Of a DNA stretch of 64,000 nucleotides, positions 17,643-26,794 are shown one piece after another (the stretch's first letter is position 1; each line of letters starts with the position of its first letter). This DNA comes from Alkalinema sp. FACHB-956 (lineage in GTDB: Bacteria > Cyanobacteriota > Cyanobacteriia > Leptolyngbyales > Leptolyngbyaceae), in contig NZ_JACJRC010000005.1 in assembly GCF_014697025.1 (NCBI RefSeq), positions 62,001 to 126,000 on the forward strand, read 5' to 3'. The notes under the pieces were generated by a model, which searched no databases, had not been told where the DNA came from, and saw only the letters and a list, made by a program, of their open reading frames with translations. The position numbers and the translations under genes are program-made.

Positions 17643-17912
17643 TTAGCAATTTGACGAGATATATTTCTGTAACATCTGCTCCACCTGCGCCACAGAAGCA
17701 CGGGGAGACAGGCGGGGAATGGGGATAGCCGTTTCGCCTTGGAGCCAGTAAAGGACGGGAATTTCGTACTGGTAGGCTTGGAACCAGTCATCTCGGGTAG
17801 TAATGTCGCGAATCTCAATTTGCAGCGGTAGATTGACGATCGATCGCAGTTTTTCTTCCAAGCCTTCGCAGAGGTGACAGCCCGGTTTGCTGTAGAGAAT
17901 CAAGTGGTGCAT
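17643..17912 (-). CDS. Glutaredoxin-like protein (DUF836 type)
   Basis: 89 residues with a thioredoxin fold: LILYSKPGCHLCEGLEEKL holds a CxxC motif (CHLC), and YEIPVLYW is the cis-proline loop. Such proteins are small redox carriers with an unknown partner. It is transcribed toward murE with a gap of 100 bases. Its 5' end faces the Uma2 gene. Confidence 0.8.
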   Translation of the reverse strand: MHHLILYSKPGCHLCEGLEEKLRSIVNLPLQIEIRDITTRDDWFQAYQYEIPVLYWLQGETAIPIPRLSPRASVAQVEQMLQKYISSNC

Positions 17913-18110
17913 AGCTGTGTAGTCGCAGGTTATCGCTGGGGAATCGTAGACGATCGGTCTAAAATGGAATTACCAGCAATGGGATCCTTAGAACCGAGTT
18001 TAGTCAGTGTACCGTTTTCAGTCTTGCTCTGGTCGTCGATCGCCGGATTACGATTGCGAGTCTGCAACCCAGTCCATCTGAGTGCTAATTCGAGTACTAA
18101 TTTAAGTGCC

Positions 18111-18788
18111 ATGACTCTTTCCCTAGAATCGCCCTTAAACATTCCCCGATCGCGCCCCGCCCCCCTTTGGGAAGATTACCTTGCCGTGCGGGATGACCCT
18201 GCCTATGGAGATTGCAAGGTTGCGTTTTATCAAGGGTGGTTGTGGGTTGAGATGGGCAAAGAAGGCATTAATCACGCAAGCTTCAGTGATTTGTTAACCA
18301 TGTTGTTCGGGTTTTGGGCATTTTTACACCCAGAAGAAACCTATGCATCCCTAGGCCGCTGTCTGGTTGAGCAGGTCAACACCCACGCCTGTGCACCGGA
18401 TTTGGTGGTCTACAAAGGACAGAACATTCCCCAATGGCAGACAGGGGAACCCCGCAAAATCGAAATTCCACGCCATCGCATCCCGGATTTGGTCGGGGAA
18501 ATTGCCGATACCAGCCTCAGCCAGGATTTAGATGAACAAAAACATCTCTACGCCAGTTTAGGGATCCCTGAATATTGGGTGATTGATGTTAAGGGCTTAC
18601 GAGTGTTTGCATTTACGTTGCAGGAGTCGGGGGAATATCAACGCTGTACGGAATCCCAAGTATTCACCGGGCTGCCGATCGATCTGATCGAGCAAACGTT
18701 AGCCAAGATGACAACGAGTACCAACACCGCTGCTGCCACTTGGTTCATGCAACAGTTGCAAGCTGGCATTCAAGACACAGCCAGTTGA
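18111..18788 (+). CDS. Uma2-family (DUF820) restriction-fold protein
   Basis: 225 residues from ATG 18111 (MTLSLESPLNIPRSRPAPLW). The PD-(D/E)xK-type core of Uma2 proteins is visible: CAPDLVVYKGQ, IPDLVGEIADTSLSQDLDEQKHLYASLGIPEYWVIDV. The family is highly expanded in cyanobacteria and is predicted to be nuclease-like with no settled biological role. The open frame extends upstream to 17874 through sequence antisense to the glutaredoxin gene, which I exclude. Neighbours do not clarify its role. Confidence 0.85.
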   Translation: MTLSLESPLNIPRSRPAPLWEDYLAVRDDPAYGDCKVAFYQGWLWVEMGKEGINHASFSDLLTMLFGFWAFLHPEETYASLGRCLVEQVNTHACAPDLVVYKGQNIPQWQTGEPRKIEIPRHRIPDLVGEIADTSLSQDLDEQKHLYASLGIPEYWVIDVKGLRVFAFTLQESGEYQRCTESQVFTGLPIDLIEQTLAKMTTSTNTAAATWFMQQLQAGIQDTAS

Positions 18789-18806
18789 TACCGTGTCCCC
18801 ATACCA

Positions 18807-19289
18807 CTAAGGCTCCAGCAACCAAGGCACCCATCTTAACCAGCAACGATCGCCATGTTGCTCAGTAATCTCTGCACCTAACCGTTGATAAAATTGGAGC
18901 CCCCGAAGATTACGAGCATCGGCATTCCAGGCAAGATGACTGCAATCATTGTCTTGGGCAACCTTTGCCAAGTGCTGCATCAAAGCCGTTCCCGCGCCTT
19001 GACTACGCTGGGCTTCAACCACATACAAATCATCTAACCAAAGGCTTGGCTGCCCAACGAAGGAAGAATACCGGAATGCATAAAAAGCAAACCCGATCGC
19101 CCGCTGTTCCAATTCTGCAAAGAGAACATAGGCAAAGGGGTCACGATTAAACAAAGTTCGGCGAAGTTTAGCTTCAGAAACTTGCAAGGTGCCAGTGAAC
19201 GCACCGATCGCGCGATCGAAGTCAGCTTTCCGTTGAATAAACGAAAAAATTAATGCAATATCGTTGGATGTAGCAGCTCTAATTTGCAT
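18807..19289 (-). CDS. GNAT-family N-acetyltransferase
   Basis: 160 residues from ATG 19289 (MQIRAATSNDIALIFSFI). The acetyl-CoA binding motif A is LWLDDLYVVEAQRSQGAGTAL, and motif B is ARNLRGLQFYQRLGAE. It resembles diamine/thialysine acetyltransferase-type members (the WLDDLYV motif). The actual acceptor is unknown. It is convergent with the Uma2 gene, with an 18-base gap. Confidence 0.85.
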   Translation of the reverse strand: MQIRAATSNDIALIFSFIQRKADFDRAIGAFTGTLQVSEAKLRRTLFNRDPFAYVLFAELEQRAIGFAFYAFRYSSFVGQPSLWLDDLYVVEAQRSQGAGTALMQHLAKVAQDNDCSHLAWNADARNLRGLQFYQRLGAEITEQHGDRCWLRWVPWLLEP

Positions 19290-19363
19290 GACGGATAGTA
19301 GCCCATGATAGAAAAAACTGGATAGCAACCGACCACACACAAGCGCTCAAGCGGGGTTATCCA

Positions 19364-19849
19364 CTAGACAGGATAGGGCGTTCCATCTTTGTGCAGAAAC
19401 TGCCATTTACCATCTTGCAGAACCGCCTGTAAATCATCATCGGGATAGGAACCTGCATCACCGGGCGTCCGATCGCCCATTTCCAGGTAAATAACCACTT
19501 CCGCTGTTTCATTGATCAAATGGTGGGCATTACCCGTTCCCGCCTTGAACCCTGCACACATTCCCGGAGCCAAGACTGTTCGGCCTGCATCGGTACACAG
19601 GGTTGGATGACCTTGCAGGATATAGATCAATTCATCTTGGCGGGTGTGGGCATGGCGCAGGGCAGAAATTGCTTGGGGCGCGAGGCGCGTTAAATTCACC
19701 CCGAAATTGCTTAAGCCAAACCAATCCCCCAGCGATCGCTTTTCGCGACCCGCCATTCGTGAGGCAAAGGGTTCGGGATAATTGCTGGGTTTGTTGCGCA
19801 CAGGGGCATCCAGAGCAGAAATCGCGATCGGGAAATTGTGATCAGTCAC
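19364..19849 (-). CDS. Cupin-domain protein
   Basis: 161 residues if translation begins at GTG 19849 (VTDHNFPIAISALDAPVRN), which has GAGG seven bases upstream. A longer open frame to 20089 overlaps other signals. The cupin motif 1 is LRHAHTRQDELIYILQG and motif 2 is GNAHHLINETAEVVIYLEMG, with histidines and a glutamate able to bind a metal. The substrate is unknown. It is the last gene of a minus-strand run containing the peroxiredoxin and the thioredoxin-reductase-like gene. Confidence 0.8.
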   Translation of the reverse strand: MTDHNFPIAISALDAPVRNKPSNYPEPFASRMAGREKRSLGDWFGLSNFGVNLTRLAPQAISALRHAHTRQDELIYILQGHPTLCTDAGRTVLAPGMCAGFKAGTGNAHHLINETAEVVIYLEMGDRTPGDAGSYPDDDLQAVLQDGKWQFLHKDGTPYPV

Positions 19850-19916
19850 AGCAACCTCATTTAGCAATTCGATAATTACAACACTGGAAATGACACGATC
19901 GAGAACACATATGAGA

Positions 19917-19966
19917 AACCCTACAATTTCTAAGAAATCAAAATTCCTCAGAGTCATTGTAGGGTT
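19917..19966. repeat. 11-bp perfect inverted repeat
   Basis: AACCCTACAAT (19917-19927) and ATTGTAGGGTT (19956-19966), separated by 28 bases, between the flavoprotein and cupin genes. In RNA it would form a hairpin. No U-run follows, so it may be a processing or attenuation structure rather than a terminator. Confidence 0.6.
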
Positions 19967-20001
19967 GACCGATGGATCGAGGTGCAAAATCGCTTGCGAA
20001 T

Positions 20002-21018
20002 TTAAGATTCTGCTGCACCTGTCTGAGAAGCCTGGGCGATATTGTCTTCCCATTTGCGGGGCGCACTGGCCCGACGAATGTTCCGCCAAATTTGCGTGGC
20101 CGCTAAAGTACCATCAGCCACCGCCACGGAAACCTGGTTTAACCCCTGCTTCAAATCCCCCAAAGCAAAAATGCGAGGATGACTGGTTTGGCACATGTTG
20201 TTGGTGACTAAATTCTCGCCGTCGTATTCCAACCCTGCAATGCCTTTGAGGTATTGGTTATGGTAGATCGATCCCATGTTGACTAAGCCCGTCGTCGCTT
20301 CCACGATCGTGCCATCGGCCAACTTCACCCCACTCATTTTGTGGTTCTCGCCGAGGAACTCCGCGATCGGTTGCTCGTAGAGAGGATAGCCGTGATCCGC
20401 CAGTTTTTGCTTCATTTCATCGCTGACTTGCAGGCCATTGGTCAGCACAGAAATGTAGGGAGTAAACCAATTCAACACAAAGGCTGCATTAATCTGGCCT
20501 TCCGTTTTCGCCAACAGAACCGCCTTTTGATCCCACATGTCAAAGCCATCGCAAATCATGCAGACATGCAGGGTATAACCCGCATAGTCAAACACATTTT
20601 GCATGTTTTCCAATTCTGGTAATAGGTCAATGATTCCGGTAGCGGCAATGACATATTGACTGCGGAACGTAACACCCGTGGTATCACCTTTACCAACCTT
20701 AACTTTCACCGTAAAGGTATCGCCTTCGTCAATCACTTCTTCAACGAAGCCCCGTAGGAAATCCGCACCCCATTCGATCGCTTGATTAGTGGCATGTTGC
20801 AAAATCGTGCGTCCGGGGGTGTCAGGATCAAGACCAACGTAATTGCGCAAATCCTGCATCCAGAAGGAGCGGCCCCGACCTTTTTCGATCACCAAGCATT
20901 TCAAGCCATAGCGAGCCAGGTAAATGGCAGCGGATAAACCACCCATGCCACCCCCCACAACGATCGCGTCGTACACCGTATCCCGACGAGTGTCTAGATT
21001 TTTGCTTGAAAGTTTCAT
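20002..21018 (-). CDS. Thioredoxin-reductase-like FAD oxidoreductase lacking the NADPH motif
   Basis: 338 residues. The FAD-binding Rossmann motif is VVGGGMGGLSAAIYLARYG (about residues 20-38), and the C-terminal FAD motif is IFALGDLKQG. A redox CxxC is present as HVCMICDGFD (about 180), where bacterial NADPH thioredoxin reductases have CATCDG. In contrast, the pyridine-nucleotide Rossmann motif (GGGDSAxE) expected soon after is replaced by LLAKTEGQINAAF. This resembles the cyanobacterial NADPH-independent relatives (ferredoxin-flavin thioredoxin reductase or DDOR-like proteins). Its electron donor is therefore uncertain. GGTAGGAAAAG precedes ATG 21018. The peroxiredoxin gene lies 113 bases upstream in the same direction. 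Confidence 0.85.
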   Translation of the reverse strand: MKLSSKNLDTRRDTVYDAIVVGGGMGGLSAAIYLARYGLKCLVIEKGRGRSFWMQDLRNYVGLDPDTPGRTILQHATNQAIEWGADFLRGFVEEVIDEGDTFTVKVKVGKGDTTGVTFRSQYVIAATGIIDLLPELENMQNVFDYAGYTLHVCMICDGFDMWDQKAVLLAKTEGQINAAFVLNWFTPYISVLTNGLQVSDEMKQKLADHGYPLYEQPIAEFLGENHKMSGVKLADGTIVEATTGLVNMGSIYHNQYLKGIAGLEYDGENLVTNNMCQTSHPRIFALGDLKQGLNQVSVAVADGTLAATQIWRNIRRASAPRKWEDNIAQASQTGAAES

Positions 21019-21131
21019 CTTTTCCTACCCAGCCCTACAAGACGTGATCCTCTAACAGCCAATGGGGAACCTAGTTCCCTTCACAAGATTCCCCATTCCT
21101 GGCGATTGAGAGACCGCTTCCCAAAGATACC

Positions 21132-21704
21132 CTAACCTACGAATTCCAGACGAGGGGAAGTAACGCCCTCAGACTGGGTTCCCTTCAAGTACGCCAACAT
21201 GGTATCGGCATCGGAGACTTCAAAGGGATCGATCGGGCAGTTATCGCCAAAGTCAGGTTCGGTGAAGATTTTTTCGATATTGCCGTCATTGACCAGCATG
21301 GAATAGCGCCAGGAACGCATCCCAAACCCGAGGTTGGACTTATCAACGAGCATCCCCATCTTGCGGGTGAACTCACCATTGCCATCGGGTAACAGGAACA
21401 CATTTTTCGCGCCGATCTGCTTGCCCCATTGGAACATAACAAAGGCATCATTCACAGAGATACAGATAATTTGATCAACGCCTTGGGCTTTGAATTCTTC
21501 GTAGAGTTCTTCGTAGCGGGGCAAGTGGTTGGAGGAGCAGGTGGGCGTGAAGGCTCCGGGCAACGAGAAGATAACAACTTTCTTACCGGCGAAGATTTCG
21601 TCAGTGGTCAGATCTTGCCAACGGTAGGGGTTAGGCCCAGGCACGGACTCGTCACGGACACGGGTTTTGAAGGTCACACTGGGGACACGATCGATCACAG
21701 CCAT
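21132..21704 (-). CDS. Type II (Prx5-like) peroxiredoxin
   Basis: 190 residues. The peroxidatic cysteine sits in [19 protein letters not shown], the P-x3-T-x2-C signature of the Prx5 subgroup. The conserved arginine is in [14 protein letters not shown] further Cys (FGDNCPIDP, near residue 158) could resolve or glutathionylate. It reduces hydrogen peroxide and organic peroxides using thioredoxin or glutaredoxin. There is no fused glutaredoxin domain. AGAGGAT precedes ATG 21704. It diverges from a Fur/PerR-type regulator gene across an AT-rich spacer with palindromes, which suggests peroxide control. Confidence 0.92.
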   Translation of the reverse strand: MAVIDRVPSVTFKTRVRDESVPGPNPYRWQDLTTDEIFAGKKVVIFSLPGAFTPTCSSNHLPRYEELYEEFKAQGVDQIICISVNDAFVMFQWGKQIGAKNVFLLPDGNGEFTRKMGMLVDKSNLGFGMRSWRYSMLVNDGNIEKIFTEPDFGDNCPIDPFEVSDADTMLAYLKGTQSEGVTSPRLEFVG

Positions 21705-21767
21705 GAATCTATCCTCTGCTAAACAAATGAACTAAATCAACCGAACAAACGGGCAACCATCGCCAAT

Positions 21768-21835
21768 CCAGTCTGCGAGCTAATCCAGTCTGCGAACCAA
21801 TCCAGTTTGCGAGCTAATCCAGTTTGCAAGTTTTG
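21768..21835. repeat. Four tandem copies of a 17-bp unit
   Basis: CCAGTCTGCGAGCTAAT and variants at 21768, 21785, 21802 and 21819, in the prx-perR spacer. A 13-base doublet CCTTAAGATTGGT follows nearby at about 21848-21875. Confidence 0.9.
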
Positions 21836-21893
21836 CTAGCTGGCAAGCCTTAAGATTGGTCGCCTTAAGATTGGTTGTCGGTTGATATAAGTC

Positions 21894-21938
21894 AGAATAA
21901 TTCTAATCTAGTAATTATTCAATAAGTAGAACTACTTA
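21894..21938. promoter_or_regulatory. Candidate Fur/PerR operator region
   Basis: The AT-rich spacer holds AGAATAATTCT (21894-21904, perfect palindrome), TAATTATTCAATAA, and TAAGTAGAACTACTTA (21923-21938, 7-bp arms). AT-rich interrupted palindromes of this kind are the usual targets of Fur-family repressors. The position between the peroxiredoxin and regulator genes supports joint control, although no exact consensus match is claimed. Confidence 0.45.
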
Positions 21939-22039
21939 ATTAAAGAAATTATTTTGACTTACTGTTGATTCTAGAACTGGAATGATATGCTGGAGATAAA
22001 ACATTAAGACAAGCAGATCAGAAGAAGGTGGAAGTGCCC

Positions 22040-22459
22040 ATGCGGCAACAAGATGCGATCGTTCAACGACTGAAGGAGAAAGGCCTACGAGTCACGCCGC
22101 AGCGGTTTGCGGTTTATGCAAATTTGCTCGATCGCTGCGATCATCCCACAGCGGAACAGGTGCTCCAGGATTTAAATCAACATGCACCGACTTCCTCCCA
22201 AGCCACGGTGTACAGTTCCCTGCAAGCGCTGTGTGAAGTGGGACTCGTGCGGGAAGTCTTATTAGAGGAAGGGGTGTGCCGATATGATGCCAATGTGGCC
22301 CCGCACCATCATTTCCGGTGTCGTTGCTGTGGCGCGATCGAAGATATTGCCTGGGATGCCTTGCACAGCATCCAGATCGATCGGGTGCGATCGGGATTAA
22401 AAGTCGAGTCCTACGAAGTCACCCTGCATGGGGTTTGCGACCACTGCCAACCGGGTTAG
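22040..22459 (+). CDS. Fur-family regulator, PerR-like
   Basis: 139 residues from ATG 22040, with AAGGTGG eight bases upstream. GTG codons at 22028 and 22034 are less likely. The winged-helix part reads KGLRVTPQRFAVYANLLDRC and SSQATVYSSLQALCEVGLVRE. The metal region has APHHHFRCRCCGAIEDI and a C-terminal VCDHC, giving the two CxxC pairs that hold structural zinc, plus the HHH regulatory site. Position opposite a peroxiredoxin gene favours a peroxide sensor (PerR) rather than an iron regulator. Confidence 0.88.
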   Translation: MRQQDAIVQRLKEKGLRVTPQRFAVYANLLDRCDHPTAEQVLQDLNQHAPTSSQATVYSSLQALCEVGLVREVLLEEGVCRYDANVAPHHHFRCRCCGAIEDIAWDALHSIQIDRVRSGLKVESYEVTLHGVCDHCQPG

Positions 22460-22711
22460 ATCACAGCTCCTTGAGACCCACTGCCCATCCAGCACAGTCC
22501 CCCAGCAGGAGACGGTAGAATTTGCTGTGCCCAGAAATTTTGTGGGAGTGCCATCCGGTTTTTGGGAACGTTGAAGTGTAGTGAGAAGTGTGGATTCGTA
22601 ACTCACTCAGCAACTATCAGGAACGGATGAGCAGTGATTCAAACTTACAGGGATCACCTCCGTTGTCTTGCGATACGACGTAGGGGCATTTTATGGGCAA
22701 TGGGGTAAGGC
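22460..22711. other. Spacer between the PerR-like and AEC transporter genes
   Basis: About 250 bases. No supported coding frame, no T-run terminator and no clear promoter were seen. Confidence 0.4.
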
Positions 22712-23836
22712 ATGGCTGACTTAGTTCTCCCGAAGGCGATCGCGCTTTTTCTACTCATCGTCGTGGGCTATTTGCTCAAGGGAAAATTCTCTGATGCCGC
22801 CTCTGTGGCCACCTTTCGGGTCTTTATCCTCACCGTTGCCTTACCCGCCACTATTTTCCTATCAACGATCGATATCAATACGGAACTCAATCTCTGGTTG
22901 TTGCCCTCCTTTGCCCTGGGCGTGAACTTGAGCCTGATGCTGGCTGGGACTGGCTTAACCTGGCTCTTGCTGCGATCGCTCAAGAGTCCCAAAGCCCGCG
23001 CCTTAATTTTGCTCTTTCCCTCCTTGGCACCGGGGTTAACGGTCTATCCCTTCATTGAACAGTTCCTCGGGCGATCGGGCTTAGCGTGGGTCGCCTTGGC
23101 TGATATGGGTAATAAAATCTTCGTGCTCATTGGCCTGTATGCCTTCGCGATTTACTGGTTCCAGCAAGAAGCCCTACTTCCCAACACCAGACCGCCCGCC
23201 CAATGGAAAACGATCGGACAGTTTTTGTTTACGGAGCCGGTTAACGCCGCGATCGTCGTGGGTTTGGTATTAGCCAGCTTACACATTGGCACGGCAGATT
23301 TGCCGCTAGCGGTTTTAGATGTCTTGCAAAAACTGGCCCTGTGTTCCACACCCTTAATTTTGTTCTATGTCGGTGTGTCGTTGAACTTGAAAAAACTACA
23401 GTTTGGCACCTTACTCTTAGCATTGCTGGCCCGGGCAGGTATCGGCTTTTTAATTAGTGCAGCGGCGATCGCGCTCCTCCGACCAAGCACCGTGGAAGAA
23501 ATTGCACTGTTTACGGCCTTGCCCCAAGCCTCCTGTAGTTTATGGCCATTGCTCCACGCCACAAAAATCAACCAGCAAAATCAGGCGGAATCGGCGGTTC
23601 CCTTTTTCGATCTCGATTTTGCAACGGCATTACTAGCATTGTCGTTTCCATTTTCCATTTTGATGTTGTTGATTATCTTTACAGGAGGATCGTTCTTTTA
23701 TAATCCATTCCATTTAACAGCCAGCGGAACAGGCTTAATTATCCTGTTCTTGGGGTTGTTGATCACGAAGAATACCCTTAAGGCTCGCTATGGTTCCCTA
23801 CCTGGCACCCTACTGGCCCGTCGGGTTGATCCCTAA
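22712..23836 (+). CDS. AEC-family (auxin efflux carrier-type) transporter
   Basis: 374 residues with about ten hydrophobic segments in two halves. The first helix (LPKAIALFLLIVVGYLLKG), the VFILTVALPATIFLS segment and the PQASCSLWPL region are typical of the AEC family, which exports or imports organic anions by secondary transport. The substrate cannot be told from sequence. It lies 21 bases upstream of the hybrid kinase gene on the same strand, so cotranscription is likely. Confidence 0.85.
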   Translation: MADLVLPKAIALFLLIVVGYLLKGKFSDAASVATFRVFILTVALPATIFLSTIDINTELNLWLLPSFALGVNLSLMLAGTGLTWLLLRSLKSPKARALILLFPSLAPGLTVYPFIEQFLGRSGLAWVALADMGNKIFVLIGLYAFAIYWFQQEALLPNTRPPAQWKTIGQFLFTEPVNAAIVVGLVLASLHIGTADLPLAVLDVLQKLALCSTPLILFYVGVSLNLKKLQFGTLLLALLARAGIGFLISAAAIALLRPSTVEEIALFTALPQASCSLWPLLHATKINQQNQAESAVPFFDLDFATALLALSFPFSILMLLIIFTGGSFFYNPFHLTASGTGLIILFLGLLITKNTLKARYGSLPGTLLARRVDP

Positions 23837-23857
23837 CTGTCATTCCTCCCTGATTCT

Positions 23858-26794
23858 ATGGTTTCCCTTCCTTGGCAAAAAGCAGCTCAATCTCGCTCAG
23901 GTCCTCGCACACGTAACAGTAAAGTGTGGTCTTCCCTAGCCTTGGGAGCCTCGATCGTGACCGTAGGGGCCGTCGCCTTTGGCAGCTATTGGGTCGTGCG
24001 CGATTTGATTTTGGATCGCTTAAAAGAGAATGCATTGCTGAAGGTGCAAAAAGCGGAACAGGAAATTGATACTTGGCTCGCCGGACGCTTGGGAGAAGTG
24101 ACCACCTTAGCCAACAGTCCAGCCAGCCGATCGCAGGATTGGACGATCGCAGAACCCTATTTGCAATTAGAGCAGGATCGGCTGTCGGATTTTTGGATGT
24201 TCATTTGGGTCAAGCCCGATGGCAGTTATTACACGACCCGCAACGGTTTTGCGACTGGAAAAAATCTCAGCGATCGGGCCTACTTCCAAACCGCCCTGCA
24301 GGGACAAGCCAACGTGTCGGATATGATTATTTCCCGCACAACGGGGAAGCGACAGATTAATATTGCCGCCCCGATTTGGTCTTTCCCCCCCGCCAATTAC
24401 CAGCAAGTACCCGCCGATCGCCGGGAAAGCCGCGATCGGGCCCTAGCCGCCTATAACTTCCCCACTGAACCAGACCAGAAGCCAACCGTGGTGGGAATTC
24501 TGTCAGGTAATATCGCCGTTTCCCATGTAACCAATGTGGTGAATCGCACCCAGGAAGGCAAGGGAAGCTATGCCTTTGCCTTAGATTCCCAGGGGGTTCC
24601 CATTGCCCACCCCAATTCAGGCTTACTGAATGGCATCAGTAGTTTACTGGACTCCCCCAATCCCGATCTGGCACGGATTGCCCGAGCCATGGTGAAGAAT
24701 CAGCAGAACGTAGAATTGATGCAACTGGATGGGCAATGGGTCTATGTGGCCTATTCACCGTTGCAGCAGGCGAAATGGTCAGTGGCGTTGGTCATTCCCC
24801 GCGCTAACTTAGAACAGCATTTGCATGCCCTCAATGTGCTGGCAACCATGGTGGGGGGCATGGTGCTGATTGCAACCCTGATTGCGATTCGGCAAATTCG
24901 TCTGTTTGAGCAAACCCGCGATCGGGCAGAACAGGAAGCCCTGTTAAATCACCAACTCCAGGAAACCAGCACCCAGCTTCAGGATGCCCTGGCCTATCTG
25001 ACAGCGATCATTGATAATTTGGCCGATGGCTTGTTGGTGATTGATCGCAATGGCCTAGTCAGTCGTTACAACCCGGCGCTGTGCCAACTGTTTGGCCTCG
25101 GTGCGCTGGATATCCAGAACCAAGACAGTCGGAAAATTTTTAATCAAGCCCTGCTGGAGTTAATTCACCAAGCCAATCAGCAGCCCCAACAGGTTGTGAC
25201 CGCCGAGATTCCCCTGGGGGGCGATCGCCTGGGCAAAGCCGTGATTACCCAGGTGTATAAAGCTAATCAATCAACAGAGCCAACGGACGCGGATGCGATC
25301 GCCACGGTAATTCTGATTCGGGATATTACCGCTGAGAAAGAAGTGGATCAGATGAAAACGGATTTCATTTCCACGGTCTCCCACGAACTGCGCACCCCCC
25401 TGACCTCAGTCCTAGGCTTTGCCAAATTGATTAAAAAGCGGCTGGATGAGGTGATCTTTCCTGCAGTGCCCCAGGATGAGAAGAAGATGCAACGGGCCGT
25501 GCGCCAAGTGGAAGACAACATCGACATCATTGTGGCAGAAGGGTTACGGCTAACGGCACTGATTAACGACGTGCTCGATATTGCCAAGATGGAAGCGGGC
25601 AAAGTGGAATGGAAAATGGAAGCGCTCCAGGTTGAAGAGATTGTCGATCGCGCATTGGCAGCGACAGATGCGTTGTTCCAGGCGAAGCAATTGGAATTGC
25701 GATCGGTGATTGAGCCCCATTTACCAAGGATTCTAGGCGATCGCGATCGTTTGATTCAGGTCGTGATTAACCTGCTGTCCAATGCAGTGAAATTCACAGA
25801 CCAAGGTTCAGTCACCTGCGAAGTCACGCGCCAAGGCGATGGGATTACCATTCGAATTATCGATACCGGGAGCGGCATTGCACCGGAAGATCAACAATTC
25901 GTGTTTGAAAAATTCAAGCAGGTGGGCAATACGCTAACGGATAAGCCCAAGGGCACGGGGCTAGGCTTGCCCATTTGTAAGCAAATTGTGGAACATCACA
26001 GCGGCAGAATTTGGGTGGAGAGTGCATTGGGCCAAGGCAGCACCTTTGCATTTACCCTCCCGATCGCGGCGCAGGACTCCACCCAAGTGCGGGAAATGGA
26101 TCTGAAAACGCTGGTGCAACAACTCAAAGCCCAAGTGCAACCACAACCAGCAGAAGCGCGATCGCAAAAACAGATTTTAGTAGTGGATGATGAAGCCCCC
26201 ATTCGGAAACTACTGCGGCAACAGTTTGAAGCAGAAGGGTACCAGGTCATTGAGGCGGAAGATGGCCGCAAGGCGATGCAGCAGGTGAAAACCCAGCGAC
26301 CAGATCTGATTGTTTTGGATCTGATGATGCCGGATATGAATGGCTTTGATACGGCAGCGGTGCTCAAAAATGATCCGGAAACGATGGGAATTCCGCTAGT
26401 CATTCTCTCGATTTTGGCGGAGGAAGAACGGGCCAAACGATTGGGCGATTGTTGCCTGACGAAGCCGATTAACGCGGAATTATTACTACAGGAAGTCGAA
26501 TCCCTGATTTCCCAAGGGACGTCGCACCGCAAGGTGTTGGTGGTGGATGAAAACGAACATACGGTAAAAACGCTGGTGGAAGTGTTAAAAACGAAGGGAT
26601 TTACCGTGGTGGAGGCCATTAACGATGCGGAATTGCTGGAAAAAACAGCCACAACGCAGCCGGATATGGTGATTGCCAATGCCCAGTTCTGGCATCATTC
26701 CACGGCGGTACAAGCGTTGAAACTGGAAAAGGGACTCGAAAACATTCTCCTGCTGTTGATTGCGGATGACCACCATGCTGCCTCTGAATCTTAA
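23858..26794 (+). CDS. Hybrid sensor histidine kinase with Cache, PAS and two receiver domains
   Basis: 978 residues. Transmembrane segments at about 24-50 and 325-347 flank a periplasmic dCache-like sensor. A PAS domain lies at about 378-495 and the HisKA H box at SHELRTPLTSVLG, with His509. The ATPase domain has NLLSNAVKF, DTGSGI and GKGTGLGLP-like boxes. Receiver 1 (about 768-880) has ILVVDDEAPIRK and VLDLMMPDMNG with an intact acceptor Asp. Receiver 2 (from about 888, VLVVDENEHTVKTL) has VIANAQF where the acceptor Asp should be, so Asn replaces Asp, and it stops early. The gene overlaps the next cyclase gene, implying one signalling operon. Confidence 0.92.
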   Translation: MVSLPWQKAAQSRSGPRTRNSKVWSSLALGASIVTVGAVAFGSYWVVRDLILDRLKENALLKVQKAEQEIDTWLAGRLGEVTTLANSPASRSQDWTIAEPYLQLEQDRLSDFWMFIWVKPDGSYYTTRNGFATGKNLSDRAYFQTALQGQANVSDMIISRTTGKRQINIAAPIWSFPPANYQQVPADRRESRDRALAAYNFPTEPDQKPTVVGILSGNIAVSHVTNVVNRTQEGKGSYAFALDSQGVPIAHPNSGLLNGISSLLDSPNPDLARIARAMVKNQQNVELMQLDGQWVYVAYSPLQQAKWSVALVIPRANLEQHLHALNVLATMVGGMVLIATLIAIRQIRLFEQTRDRAEQEALLNHQLQETSTQLQDALAYLTAIIDNLADGLLVIDRNGLVSRYNPALCQLFGLGALDIQNQDSRKIFNQALLELIHQANQQPQQVVTAEIPLGGDRLGKAVITQVYKANQSTEPTDADAIATVILIRDITAEKEVDQMKTDFISTVSHELRTPLTSVLGFAKLIKKRLDEVIFPAVPQDEKKMQRAVRQVEDNIDIIVAEGLRLTALINDVLDIAKMEAGKVEWKMEALQVEEIVDRALAATDALFQAKQLELRSVIEPHLPRILGDRDRLIQVVINLLSNAVKFTDQGSVTCEVTRQGDGITIRIIDTGSGIAPEDQQFVFEKFKQVGNTLTDKPKGTGLGLPICKQIVEHHSGRIWVESALGQGSTFAFTLPIAAQDSTQVREMDLKTLVQQLKAQVQPQPAEARSQKQILVVDDEAPIRKLLRQQFEAEGYQVIEAEDGRKAMQQVKTQRPDLIVLDLMMPDMNGFDTAAVLKNDPETMGIPLVILSILAEEERAKRLGDCCLTKPINAELLLQEVESLISQGTSHRKVLVVDENEHTVKTLVEVLKTKGFTVVEAINDAELLEKTATTQPDMVIANAQFWHHSTAVQALKLEKGLENILLLLIADDHHAASES

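Noticed and set aside
17874-18110. Upstream extension of the Uma2 protein
   Set aside because: It runs antisense to the glutaredoxin-like gene and lacks family similarity; the ATG at 18111 fits the family start.
21768-21835. Regularly spaced repeats considered as a CRISPR array
   Set aside because: Units are directly adjacent with no spacers, and no cas gene is present.
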